From assembly GCA_963732655.1 (NCBI GenBank), contig CAVTAI010000005.1, forward strand, positions 1,116,001 to 1,180,000: DNA of 64,000 nt. Reading direction: 5' to 3'. Within the stretch, counting starts at the first letter, position 1, and each line of letters starts with the position of its first letter. Made by a program: the position numbers and the translations under genes. A model generated the notes under the pieces. The model was given only the letters and a program-made list of their open reading frames with translations. It had not been told where the DNA came from and searched no databases. The DNA is from CAVTWS01 sp963732655. Lineage in GTDB: Bacteria; Actinomycetota; Acidimicrobiia; Acidimicrobiales; SHLQ01. Below are positions 9,004 through 16,906 of this stretch, one piece after another.

Positions 9004-10820
9004 AGGTCGGCCGCGCCGAGCCGACCGACGCCGAGCGGGCGGCCGTCGACGCGGTGCTCGGTGCTCCGTCCGACGGCTGGGACGGAGGGGAGCGCAGCGA
9101 GGCCGATCGACACGTCGCCCGCCGCGCCGAGCGGGCGTCATCTCGGCGCCGGCACCTTCTGGCCACGCTGCACGCCGTCAACGACTGTGCCGGGTGGATC
9201 TCGCCGGGCGCCCTGGCCTACATCTCGCGCCGACTCGACATCGCGCCGGCGGACCTCTACGGCGTCGCCTCCTTCTACGGCCTCTTCTCGTTGGATGCCC
9301 GGCCTACGCGGCAGGTCCATGTGTGCGTCGACCTGGCCTGTTCGATCGCCGCGGGTGCTGTTGGACCGGGAGGTGTGGGAGCGGTCGAGCGTGTCCCAGT
9401 ACCGGCGGGCGCCCATGCCTCACCATGTCTGGGATTGTGCGAGCGGGCTCCAGCGGCGTTGGTGATCGAGGCTGGCGACTCGCCCCGCCAGGCGGTTCTG
9501 GCCCCGACCTCGGCGATGACGCTCGACCAGGCCGTGCGCGGATCGTGGCCGGGTGACGAAACCCCGGTCGCGGCGGCCGTGCCCCAGCCGGCTTCGGACC
9601 GGACTCTCCTGCGTCGCGTCGGCGCGGTCAACCCGGTGAGCCTGGGCGACTATCGGGCTCACGGTGGGTACGAGGCGTTGGCCCACGCGGTCGAGCTCGG
9701 GCCGGCGGGCGTGGTCGACGAGGTGCTGGCGTCCGGACTCGTCGGCCGAGGCGGAGCCGCCTTCCCGGCGGGGCGCAAGTGGGAGGCCGTCGCCCGCCAT
9801 CCCACCCGACCCCACCACCTGGTCTGCAATGCCGACGAGTCCGAACCCGGCACCTTCAAGGATCGCGTGATCATGGAGGGCGACCCCTTCGCCCTGGTCG
9901 AGGCCATGACCATCGCCGGCTTCGCGGTGGGCGCCGAGCGAGGCATCATCTACCTCCGCGGGGAGTATCCCCGGGCGCGGGCGACCCTGTCGGCCGCGAT
10001 CGAGTCGGCGCGAGGCAACGGCCTGCTCGGGGCAGATGTTGCCGGACACGGCTTTGCCTTCGACATCGACATCGTGCGCGGCGCCGGGGCCTACATCTGC
10101 GGCGAGGAAACCGCGATTTTCAACTCGATCGAGGGCTTTCGAGGCGAACCACGAGCGAAACCGCCCTTCCCGGTCGACGCCGGTCTGTTCCACCAACCCA
10201 CCGTCGTCAACAACGTCGAGACGCTCGTGAACGTGTTGCCGATCGTGCTCGGCGGCGGGGCGGCATACGCGGCGACGGGTACCGAGGGTTCGTCGGGCAC
10301 GAAGCTGCTCTGCCTGTCGGGTCGGGTGGCCCGGCCCGGGGTCTACGAGGTGACCTTCGGGGCGACGCTCGGCGAGGTGATCGACATGGCGGGGGGCATC
10401 ATCGACGGTCGACCCCTGCAGGCCGTGCTGCTCGGCGGGGCGGCCGGAACGTTCGTCGGCCCTGAGCAGGTGGACCTGCCGCTCACGTTCGAGGGCACCC
10501 GCGCCGCCGGGGCGTCGCTCGGCTCCGGGGTGGTCATGGTGCTCGACGACACGGTCGTGCTGGAACCGTTCGTACGCCGAATCGCGTCGTTCTTCCGCCA
10601 CGAGAGCTGTGGCCAATGCGTCCCCTGCCGGGTCGGGACGGTTCGCCAGGAAGAGGTTCTCTCGCGCCTGAGCGCGGACACCGCCGATGGTGTCGCCGAC
10701 CGTTCTCTGTTGGCCGACGTCGGCCGGGTCATGCGCGATGCCTCGATTTGCGGACTCGGTCAGACCGCCTACAACGCCGTCGAGTCGGCCATCTCGATCG
10801 GAGCGTTCCGCCGTGCCTGA
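8994..10820 (+). CDS. NuoE-NuoF fusion, diaphorase subunit of formate dehydrogenase
   Basis: A 608-residue fusion of the two electron-output subunits (FdsG/NuoE-like and FdsB/NuoF-like). Residues 50-170 are the thioredoxin-like 2Fe-2S domain with Cys111, Cys116, Cys145 and Cys149. Residues 205-600 form the NuoF part: FMN/NADH-binding GRGGAAFPAGRKW (251-263), NADESEPGTFKDR (279-291), GAGAYICGEETA (363-374), an SLBB-type segment near 440-500, and the 4Fe-4S ligands Cys539, Cys542, Cys545 and Cys586. It should pass electrons from formate to NAD+. The GTG start at 8994 overlaps the end of fdhA by 10 bases, and the stop overlaps the next gene by 8 bases. In many relatives the two domains are separate genes. 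Confidence 0.92.
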   Translation: MDLKVGRAEPTDAERAAVDAVLGAPSDGWDGGERSEADRHVARRAERASSRRRHLLATLHAVNDCAGWISPGALAYISRRLDIAPADLYGVASFYGLFSLDARPTRQVHVCVDLACSIAAGAVGPGGVGAVERVPVPAGAHASPCLGLCERAPAALVIEAGDSPRQAVLAPTSAMTLDQAVRGSWPGDETPVAAAVPQPASDRTLLRRVGAVNPVSLGDYRAHGGYEALAHAVELGPAGVVDEVLASGLVGRGGAAFPAGRKWEAVARHPTRPHHLVCNADESEPGTFKDRVIMEGDPFALVEAMTIAGFAVGAERGIIYLRGEYPRARATLSAAIESARGNGLLGADVAGHGFAFDIDIVRGAGAYICGEETAIFNSIEGFRGEPRAKPPFPVDAGLFHQPTVVNNVETLVNVLPIVLGGGAAYAATGTEGSSGTKLLCLSGRVARPGVYEVTFGATLGEVIDMAGGIIDGRPLQAVLLGGAAGTFVGPEQVDLPLTFEGTRAAGASLGSGVVMVLDDTVVLEPFVRRIASFFRHESCGQCVPCRVGTVRQEEVLSRLSADTADGVADRSLLADVGRVMRDASICGLGQTAYNAVESAISIGAFRRA

Positions 10821-11799
10821 GCCGTACTCCGGGGGACCGACCGAGGTCGACCTGTCCAATCCCGCGCCCGCCGTCGACATCATGATCCGTGCTCCCGCCC
10901 GGATCGTCGAGCTCACCGTGGATGGTGTGGCGGTCAAGGCGGCTGAGGGGTCGACCCTGCTGACCGCCTGCCGCCGAGAAGGCACGGACATACCGACCCT
11001 CTGCTTCGGCGAGACGCTCCGCCCCAAGAACGCCTGCCGGGTGTGCATGGTCGAGGTCGAGGGCTCACGTACCCTCGTGCCGGCCTGCTCGCGGGTGGTC
11101 GAGGCGGGCATGATCGTCACCACCGACTCGGAGCGGGTGCGGCACAGTCGCCGCCTGGTGCTCGAGTTGCTCGGTTCGACAGCTGATCTCTCGTACGCCC
11201 CTCCCGTCGCCGCCTGGAACGCCGAGTACGGCGTGGACACCGACCGACACGGCGTGCCGGCGGCTCCGTCCACCGACCGAGACCAGCGGTTCCCCGATCA
11301 CATACCTGTGGAGCCGGAGAGCTCGGCTACGGCCGCCAACGTGCATCAGGCGGTGAAGATCGACAACGAGCTGTACATACGTGACTACGGCCGCTGCATC
11401 CTCTGCTACAAGTGCGTCGATGCGTGCGGCGAGCAATGGCAGAACACGTTTGCCATCGGCGTCGCCGGTCGGGGCTTCGACGCCCGCATCTCGACCGAAC
11501 ACGACGTGTCCCTGCCTGATTCGGCGTGCGTCTACTGCGGGAACTGCATCACCGTCTGCCCGACGGGTGCGCTCATGTTCGCCCGCGAGCACGAGATGCG
11601 AGCCGACGGCATCTGGGACGAGGACCGCCAGGTGGCGACCACCACCGTGTGTCCGTACTGCGGCGTCGGGTGCAACCTCACGCTGCACGTCCAGGACAAC
11701 GAGATCGTCAAGGTGACCAGCCCCGCCGACCACGACATCGGCCACGGCAACCTCTGCATCAAGGGCCGGTTCGGCTTCCAGCACGTGCAGAACCACTGA
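10813..11799 (+). CDS. Formate dehydrogenase Fe-S subunit carrying the detached N-terminal half of FdsA
   Basis: A 328-residue electron-transfer protein. Order of domains: 2Fe-2S (Cys64, Cys75, Cys78, Cys92); a degenerate linker where NuoG-type proteins have a His/Cys cluster (the Cys ligands are missing, about residues 111-140); and two 4Fe-4S ferredoxin motifs (Cys195/198/201/205 and Cys239/242/245/249). The C-terminal domain holds Cys280, Cys283, Cys287 and Cys315 followed by KGRFGFQHVQ. This last block is the Mo-proximal 4Fe-4S domain that normally begins the catalytic molybdopterin region of the same polypeptide. The protein stops where fdhA-type sequence (YTRLTTPLV) would continue. It must therefore dock onto the separate catalytic subunit. 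The GTG start overlaps the upstream stop codon by 8 bases. Confidence 0.9.
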   Translation: MPEPYSGGPTEVDLSNPAPAVDIMIRAPARIVELTVDGVAVKAAEGSTLLTACRREGTDIPTLCFGETLRPKNACRVCMVEVEGSRTLVPACSRVVEAGMIVTTDSERVRHSRRLVLELLGSTADLSYAPPVAAWNAEYGVDTDRHGVPAAPSTDRDQRFPDHIPVEPESSATAANVHQAVKIDNELYIRDYGRCILCYKCVDACGEQWQNTFAIGVAGRGFDARISTEHDVSLPDSACVYCGNCITVCPTGALMFAREHEMRADGIWDEDRQVATTTVCPYCGVGCNLTLHVQDNEIVKVTSPADHDIGHGNLCIKGRFGFQHVQNH

Positions 11800-11822
11800 T
11801 CGGTCGACAGCGAACCCCTTAC

Positions 11823-11921
11823 CGCTCAGTCGGCGAGGTACACCCGGCGCTCAGCCGGCGAGGTACACCCCGGCGCTCAGCCGGCGAGGTACACCCGGCG
11901 CTCAGCCGGCGAGGTACCACG
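11823..11921. repeat. 25-bp tandem array repeating the 3' end of a gene, including its stop codon
   Basis: Four head-to-tail units begin at 11823, 11848, 11874 and 11899 (lengths 25, 26, 25 and about 23 bases), consensus CGCTCAGCCGGCGAGGTACA plus CCCGG. The last unit contains the final codons and TGA stop (complement of 11902-11904) of the minus-strand lipoprotein gene. The other three lie beyond the stop and each repeats the same stop triplet. The array fills almost the whole gap between the formate dehydrogenase operon and that gene. It is too short and too directly abutting to be a CRISPR. Confidence 0.9.
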
Positions 11922-14277
11922 CGCCGATTCCCGGCGGAATGTCACCGTCGAGCCCCGGCACTCCGTCGACCGGTGGTGCCTCCACCAGCCCGGCCTGGCT
12001 GAAGGCTCCGGCCCGCAATCGGTAGTCACCGACCTCAGCGCCCACGAAGGGTAGCTCGGCGCGGGAGTCGATCACGGTAGACCCCCGGTCCAGGCCGGTG
12101 GCCTCCGTGAACCCGTCGACCGACGATCGGTAGGCGAGCGATCCGTCGGCGTTGATCCAGCGGAACCGGTAGGGGACCTGCCCCTCGACGTTGCTCGACA
12201 ACGCGTAGGCGTTCCGATCGTACGAGTCGAACCGGCTCGGAGTCGGGCTCGTCGAGCTCGGCTCACCGGTCTCCAGGATGGCCCGATCGCCCACCCGGTC
12301 GACGAGATCCGGGGATTCGGCGAACAGGTTGCCGGTGACCTCGATGCCGCTCGGATCGGTGTCGACACCGAAGTCCGCCAGCTGCCCGGGCTCGCGAGGA
12401 TCGTCGGACACCTCCAGGTCGGTGAGGTTGCCGTCGAACGTGTTGCGGACGACGGCGACATCGTCGGAGCCCACGAGCCGGAGCCCCACGGTGCCGGGCG
12501 AATCGTGGCCGGTGATCACGTTGCCGCTGATCGTGGCCTGACGGGAGACCTCGTAGAACAGGCCGTGTTTGGCGTTGCCCGAGATGCTGTTGCCGATGAG
12601 CGTGGCACCCACGCAGGCCAGATCGCACCACAGCCCGGTCGCCTGGTTGTCCGAGAAGCTCGAATGGGCGACCGTCAACCCTTCGGTCCAGGTGACCTTG
12701 AGGCCCGCCACCACACAGTGGGTGCCGCCGCCGCAATCCTGGTAGTCGAAACCGGCCGCGTTGTTGCGATCGACGCGGCTGAAGGTGATGCTCAAGCCGT
12801 CGGCCTCGTTGGCGGTGATGCCTCGGGCGCCGTTGTCGGAGGCCGTCACTCTGGTGAGCTCAACCCCGGGGGCGTAGACGGCGAGACCGGTCGCCGACGA
12901 CTGCGACACGGTGAGGTCGGTCACGGTCACGTCCGGGGCGTCGATGATCACGGCGGCGTACCCGTCCTGGTGGAGAGGCGCGAACGCGGTGAAGATGAGC
13001 CCGGTCAACTCCGAGCCCTGGGCGCCCCCGTCGCCGTCGCCGGGATGGAGCTTCAGGCCGAGGGCGCGGGTGCTCGTCTCCACGGTCCGATCGGCGGGAT
13101 CGAACCCGAGGACGAGTTGGTGGAGGTCGTCGTCGTAGGCGAAGACGTCGTCGCGGCTGACCACATCGGCGAGGTCGACCACCTGCTCCAGGGACACGCC
13201 ATCGACGAAGAGCTGCTCGAGGTGCCCGGAGGCCGGGGTCGCCGGATCGATCTGGTCGGCCACGATCTCGTACCCCGAGCCTCCGGGTTGAGGGAGCGGG
13301 GAGGCGAACGGGGTCGTCCACAGACCGCGGCCGTCGGGTGACCAGGCAGTGTCGACTGGATCGGCACCACTGACGATGACCTGCTCGCCGGTGGCGACCA
13401 CCAGCCGTACCGGGCGGAAGACGTCGCCGATCGATTCCCGATAGACGCCTTCGTGCACGACGACCGTGGCGTTGTCGGGCGCCTCGGTGACCGCGTGGGC
13501 GATGGTGCGAAATGGTGAGCCCTCGCTGCCGTCGCCGTCGTCATCGCCGTCCGGGGCCACGTGCACGACGCCGGCGGCCGTACCGATGGAGGGCCTCGCG
13601 CTCACCGCACCCGCGCCCATGGCCACCGTTCGAGGATCCCACCCGACATCGATCGGGATGATCACCGAGCCGGTCGCCACGTCCTCGGCGCCGGCCTGGA
13701 CGGCGGATACGCCCAACCGGACGGAGCCCTCAGGGGCCGGGTTGCCGACCATGGCGGACGTCTCGTCGGCCGCAGCCGTGGCCACGGTTGACCACGCCTC
13801 GCCTCGGGGTTGCGCCCACACGGTGTACTCGGTGGCGGCGGGGTCAGCCGCCCACTGCACCTCGATCTCGGCGGCATCGAAGGCGAGCAGCACGGGGGTA
13901 CCTGGGGCCGTGAGCTGGACCTCCGCCGTGTCGAGCGACCTGCCGGTCGGGTCCAGCAGCTGAACCTCGACGGGCGATCCGGCGAGATCGACGGGAATCG
14001 CCTGCGCCGTCGTCGCCACGTTTCGGTCCTCGTCGACCTCCACGTCGTGCACCGAGACGGACAGATCGATGATGTCGGTCTCAGGATCGTCGATGGTCAG
14101 CACGTAGCCCTCGGCCGCAACCGGTGGGGTCCAGGTGACATCCAGGCTCGAACCGCCGGCACCGACGCGAAGAGCGGTCAGCCGGAGCTCGGTGGCGCGG
14201 TTTCCGTCGTCACTGGTGCACGACGCCATCACGACGCTGAGCGCGGCGAGGGCGGCGGCAGCGCGGAACGGCGACAT
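11902..14277 (-). CDS. Secreted lipoprotein with right-handed beta-helix domain
   Basis: A 791-residue exported protein. It starts with a short lipoprotein signal peptide (MSPFRAAAALAALSVVMASC, lipobox Cys20), so it is probably anchored at the outer face of the membrane. Residues 30-240 contain two fibronectin-like segments (LDVTWTPPVAAEGYVLTI and EIEVQWAADPAATEYTVW). From about residue 250 the pattern HVAPDGDDDGDGSEGSPFRTI, followed by many Asn/Gly-rich turns (ATGLAVYAPG, GNSISGNAKHGLF, ISGNVITG), is typical of parallel beta-helix proteins of the NosD/pectate-lyase type. Catalytic residues cannot be assigned; carbohydrate binding or cleavage is an inference. The ATG at 14277 is chosen for the signal peptide. 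It lies 44 bases after the next upstream minus-strand gene, so cotranscription is likely. Confidence 0.75.
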   Translation of the reverse strand: MSPFRAAAALAALSVVMASCTSDDGNRATELRLTALRVGAGGSSLDVTWTPPVAAEGYVLTIDDPETDIIDLSVSVHDVEVDEDRNVATTAQAIPVDLAGSPVEVQLLDPTGRSLDTAEVQLTAPGTPVLLAFDAAEIEVQWAADPAATEYTVWAQPRGEAWSTVATAAADETSAMVGNPAPEGSVRLGVSAVQAGAEDVATGSVIIPIDVGWDPRTVAMGAGAVSARPSIGTAAGVVHVAPDGDDDGDGSEGSPFRTIAHAVTEAPDNATVVVHEGVYRESIGDVFRPVRLVVATGEQVIVSGADPVDTAWSPDGRGLWTTPFASPLPQPGGSGYEIVADQIDPATPASGHLEQLFVDGVSLEQVVDLADVVSRDDVFAYDDDLHQLVLGFDPADRTVETSTRALGLKLHPGDGDGGAQGSELTGLIFTAFAPLHQDGYAAVIIDAPDVTVTDLTVSQSSATGLAVYAPGVELTRVTASDNGARGITANEADGLSITFSRVDRNNAAGFDYQDCGGGTHCVVAGLKVTWTEGLTVAHSSFSDNQATGLWCDLACVGATLIGNSISGNAKHGLFYEVSRQATISGNVITGHDSPGTVGLRLVGSDDVAVVRNTFDGNLTDLEVSDDPREPGQLADFGVDTDPSGIEVTGNLFAESPDLVDRVGDRAILETGEPSSTSPTPSRFDSYDRNAYALSSNVEGQVPYRFRWINADGSLAYRSSVDGFTEATGLDRGSTVIDSRAELPFVGAEVGDYRLRAGAFSQAGLVEAPPVDGVPGLDGDIPPGIGAWYLAG

Positions 14278-14321
14278 GGCCTGACCACGGTAAGGCAGGC
14301 GTCGCTTGGTGAGACGGCGGG

Positions 14322-16811
14322 TCAGGGCGCCCAGGCGACCACGTCGACGATGAGATGGCCAGTGCCGGCGTTGTTGTAGATCGATACCTGGCCATTCGGC
14401 GCCAGTCGGGCAACGACGAGGTTGGGGGTGTCCTGGCCGGGATCGGTGTTCAGGTTGGACGCATTCGGTCGAGGTTCGTCGGCCGGCCACACCGTGATGA
14501 AGCTGGGCGCGTCGGCCTCGCTCGACGTCACGTTGAGCACCACGCTGGTGACGCCGACCGCCGGGACCCCGCCGCGTCCGGCGACCGTGAGGTTGATGGT
14601 GTCGGACCCCACCCGTCCGGCGCCCGAGAACTGACCGTCGATCGTCGGTTGTCCGGCCCGAGTGTCGAGCAGGCGGGCCGGGGTCAGTGACGTGAACGCC
14701 GAACTGGCCGTGAACCAACCCACCAGGTCGGCGACGAGGTGCCCGGTACCGGCGTTGTTGTAGAGCGAGATCTGTCCGCCCGCCCCCACTTTGGCGACGA
14801 CGAGGTTCGGGGTGTCCTGGCCCGGTTCGGTGTTCAGGTTCGATGCGTTGGGGCGGCCTTCCCCGGTCGGCCAGACGGTGACGAAGCTCGACGTGTCGGA
14901 TTCGGTGCTGGTGACGTTGACGACCACTGCGGCGACCCCGGTCGATGGGAGACCGGCGCGCCCGCCCACGGTGAGGTCGATCGACCCGCCCGGGCCGACC
15001 GCCCCGCCTCCGGCGAACTGACCATCGACGGTGGTCTGCCCGGGACGGGTGTCGAGCAGGCGAGCGGGGGCCTGCGGTACGAACGTGGTGCCCGTCGGGA
15101 TCCACCCGACGATGTCCGCCACCAGGTGGCTGCTGCCGGCGTTGTTGTAGAGCGACACCTGACCGCCGGCACCGACCTTGGCGACGACGAGATTCGGGGT
15201 GTCCTGGCCGGGTGCCGTGTTCACGTTCGACGCGTTCGGCCGTGCGTCACCCGTCGGCCACACGGTCACGAAGCTCGCGGCGTCGGCCTGGGTGGACGTG
15301 ACGTTCAGGATGACCGCACCCACGCAGCGGTCGGCGACGCCGCCGCGTCCGGTGACCCGTAAGTTCAGGGTCGCACCGGGACCGACGATCCCCGCCCCGG
15401 CGAACTGGCCATCGACGGTCGGCTGTCCGGCGCGGGTGTCGAGCAGCCGAGCCGGGCTGACGGCGACGATTCCGTCGAGGCCGGCCCCGATATCGGTGAC
15501 GAAGATGTCGGCGAGGGCGTTTCCGTCGGACGGGACGAGGTTGGAGGCAGACGACGTGAAGGCGGCCCGGCAACCGTCGTCGCTCAGTCGCGCCTCGTCG
15601 CTCGACTGGTCGGTATTGCCGCCTCCCGGGGCCACCGAGATCCGGCGGGTCGTACCGGCCACCATGTCGCGGGTGAAGACGTCGCTCAACCCGTTGGTGT
15701 CACCACCGACGAGATCAGTCGCCAGCGAGTGGAACGCCACAATCCGGCCGTCTCCGCTGATGGCGGGGGTGAAGCTGTCGCCGTTGGTATCGCCACCGCC
15801 GGTATCCAGGCTGGCGCGGCGGTTCGTGCTCGTCTGCAGGTCTCGCACGTAGACGTCGTCGAAGCCGTTGCCGTCGCCCGTCACGAGGTCAGAGGCGAGA
15901 GAGTTGAACGCCACGTACCGACCGTCGGCGCTGATCGCCGGGTTGGAACTCCGGTCGTTCGAGTCCCCGCCCAAGATGTCGAGGCTCACCCTGGTCGTCA
16001 CCCCCGTGTCGAGGTTGCGGAGGAAGATGTCGGACTCGGCGTTGGTGTCGTTCGCGACGGTATCCGTGGCGGCGGTCTCGAAGGCGACGAGCCGGCCGTT
16101 CCCACTGATCGAGGTCTGGGGGGCGGCGCCGGCATCGAGGCTCCCGCCCGTCGGGTCGAGGGTGACCCGTGCGGTGGTGTTGGTCACCAGATCCCGGACG
16201 AAGATGTCCGGAAGCCCGTTGGTGTCGCCGATCACCACATCGGTCGCCGTCGACCAGAAGGACACGTAACGGCCGTCGGCACTCACTGACGGGCTGGTGC
16301 TCTCTCCGTTCGTGTCGCCGCCGGCGCTGTCGACGCTGAGCCGCCGGGTGACGCCGGTGGCGAGCTCGCGGATGTACACGTCGCCCAGGCCGTTCGCGTC
16401 GCCGGCGACGATGTCGGTGGCGTTCGTCGTGAAAGCCACGAACTGGCCGTTCGAGCTGATGTCGGACTCGTAGCTCACACCGTCGGCATCGCCCCCGTTC
16501 TGATCGACGCTGACTCGGCTGGTCACACCACGAACACGATCCCGGACGAACACGTCGTTCAAGCCGTTGCCGTCGCCCGCTACGACATCGCTGGCTGACG
16601 ACGAGAAGGTCACGTAGCGGCCATCGAGGCTCAGCGACGATGTCCCGGCGGGCGCGTTGAGCGGGCCGCCGGCCGTGTCGGTGCTCACCCGGCTGATCGC
16701 GGCCGGCACCAGGGCCGCCTCGGCGCCGGTGGTGGGCAGCAGCGCTCCGGACACCATCGCCGACGCGACCAGTGCCGCGACCTTTGACCGAGTGCTCCGC
16801 ATGCTCGCCAT
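14322..16811 (-). CDS. Secreted beta-propeller protein with three RLLDTR modules
   Basis: An 829-residue exported protein. A signal peptide (to about residue 32, ending GAEA) follows an ATG at 16811 that has GAGGGAGG just upstream. Residues 40-430 contain at least eight TolB/WD40-like blades with the recurring pattern GRYVSFWS..ATDVV.GDTNGLPDIFVRDL. After that come three tandem modules of about 120 residues, each opening with PARLLDTR and containing NVTS..A..SFVTVWP and the close LYNNAG..HLVADIVGW. The module is frequent in secreted actinobacterial proteins, as I recall, but has no assigned function. No protease or nuclease motif was seen. The gene is divergent from proS, and the beta-helix lipoprotein follows in the same direction. 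Confidence 0.75.
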   Translation of the reverse strand: MASMRSTRSKVAALVASAMVSGALLPTTGAEAALVPAAISRVSTDTAGGPLNAPAGTSSLSLDGRYVTFSSSASDVVAGDGNGLNDVFVRDRVRGVTSRVSVDQNGGDADGVSYESDISSNGQFVAFTTNATDIVAGDANGLGDVYIRELATGVTRRLSVDSAGGDTNGESTSPSVSADGRYVSFWSTATDVVIGDTNGLPDIFVRDLVTNTTARVTLDPTGGSLDAGAAPQTSISGNGRLVAFETAATDTVANDTNAESDIFLRNLDTGVTTRVSLDILGGDSNDRSSNPAISADGRYVAFNSLASDLVTGDGNGFDDVYVRDLQTSTNRRASLDTGGGDTNGDSFTPAISGDGRIVAFHSLATDLVGGDTNGLSDVFTRDMVAGTTRRISVAPGGGNTDQSSDEARLSDDGCRAAFTSSASNLVPSDGNALADIFVTDIGAGLDGIVAVSPARLLDTRAGQPTVDGQFAGAGIVGPGATLNLRVTGRGGVADRCVGAVILNVTSTQADAASFVTVWPTGDARPNASNVNTAPGQDTPNLVVAKVGAGGQVSLYNNAGSSHLVADIVGWIPTGTTFVPQAPARLLDTRPGQTTVDGQFAGGGAVGPGGSIDLTVGGRAGLPSTGVAAVVVNVTSTESDTSSFVTVWPTGEGRPNASNLNTEPGQDTPNLVVAKVGAGGQISLYNNAGTGHLVADLVGWFTASSAFTSLTPARLLDTRAGQPTIDGQFSGAGRVGSDTINLTVAGRGGVPAVGVTSVVLNVTSSEADAPSFITVWPADEPRPNASNLNTDPGQDTPNLVVARLAPNGQVSIYNNAGTGHLIVDVVAWAP

Positions 16812-16894
16812 GTCGACCTCCCTCAAGGCCCGGTCACCGTAGCACCGGCCCAGCGGGGGAGAGAGGTGGCCGTCGCACCGTCGGGCGTCGCTCG

Positions 16895-16900
16895 TATCAT
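16895..16900 (+). promoter_or_regulatory. -10 box of a leaderless proS transcript
   Basis: TATCAT ends 7 bases before the GTG at 16907, which places the expected transcription start on the first base of the start codon. No Shine-Dalgarno sequence precedes this GTG or the ATG at 16916. A leaderless mRNA is therefore the simplest reading. Confidence 0.6.
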
Positions 16901-16906
16901 CGCTGC

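Noticed and set aside
6727..9141. A long minus-strand open frame opposite the formate dehydrogenase genes
   Set aside because: It is Arg/Gly/Asp-rich shadow sequence with no domain resemblance, produced by high GC at third codon positions of the real gene.
11823..11921. CRISPR array
   Set aside because: The 25-bp units are directly abutting with no unique spacers and no cas genes; the same applies to the arrays at 38788 and 50247.
11902..15105. A 1067-residue form of the beta-helix lipoprotein starting inside the upstream gene
   Set aside because: The extra N-terminal part is Arg-rich shadow of the propeller/RLLDTR gene; the ATG at 14277 begins a proper lipoprotein signal peptide.
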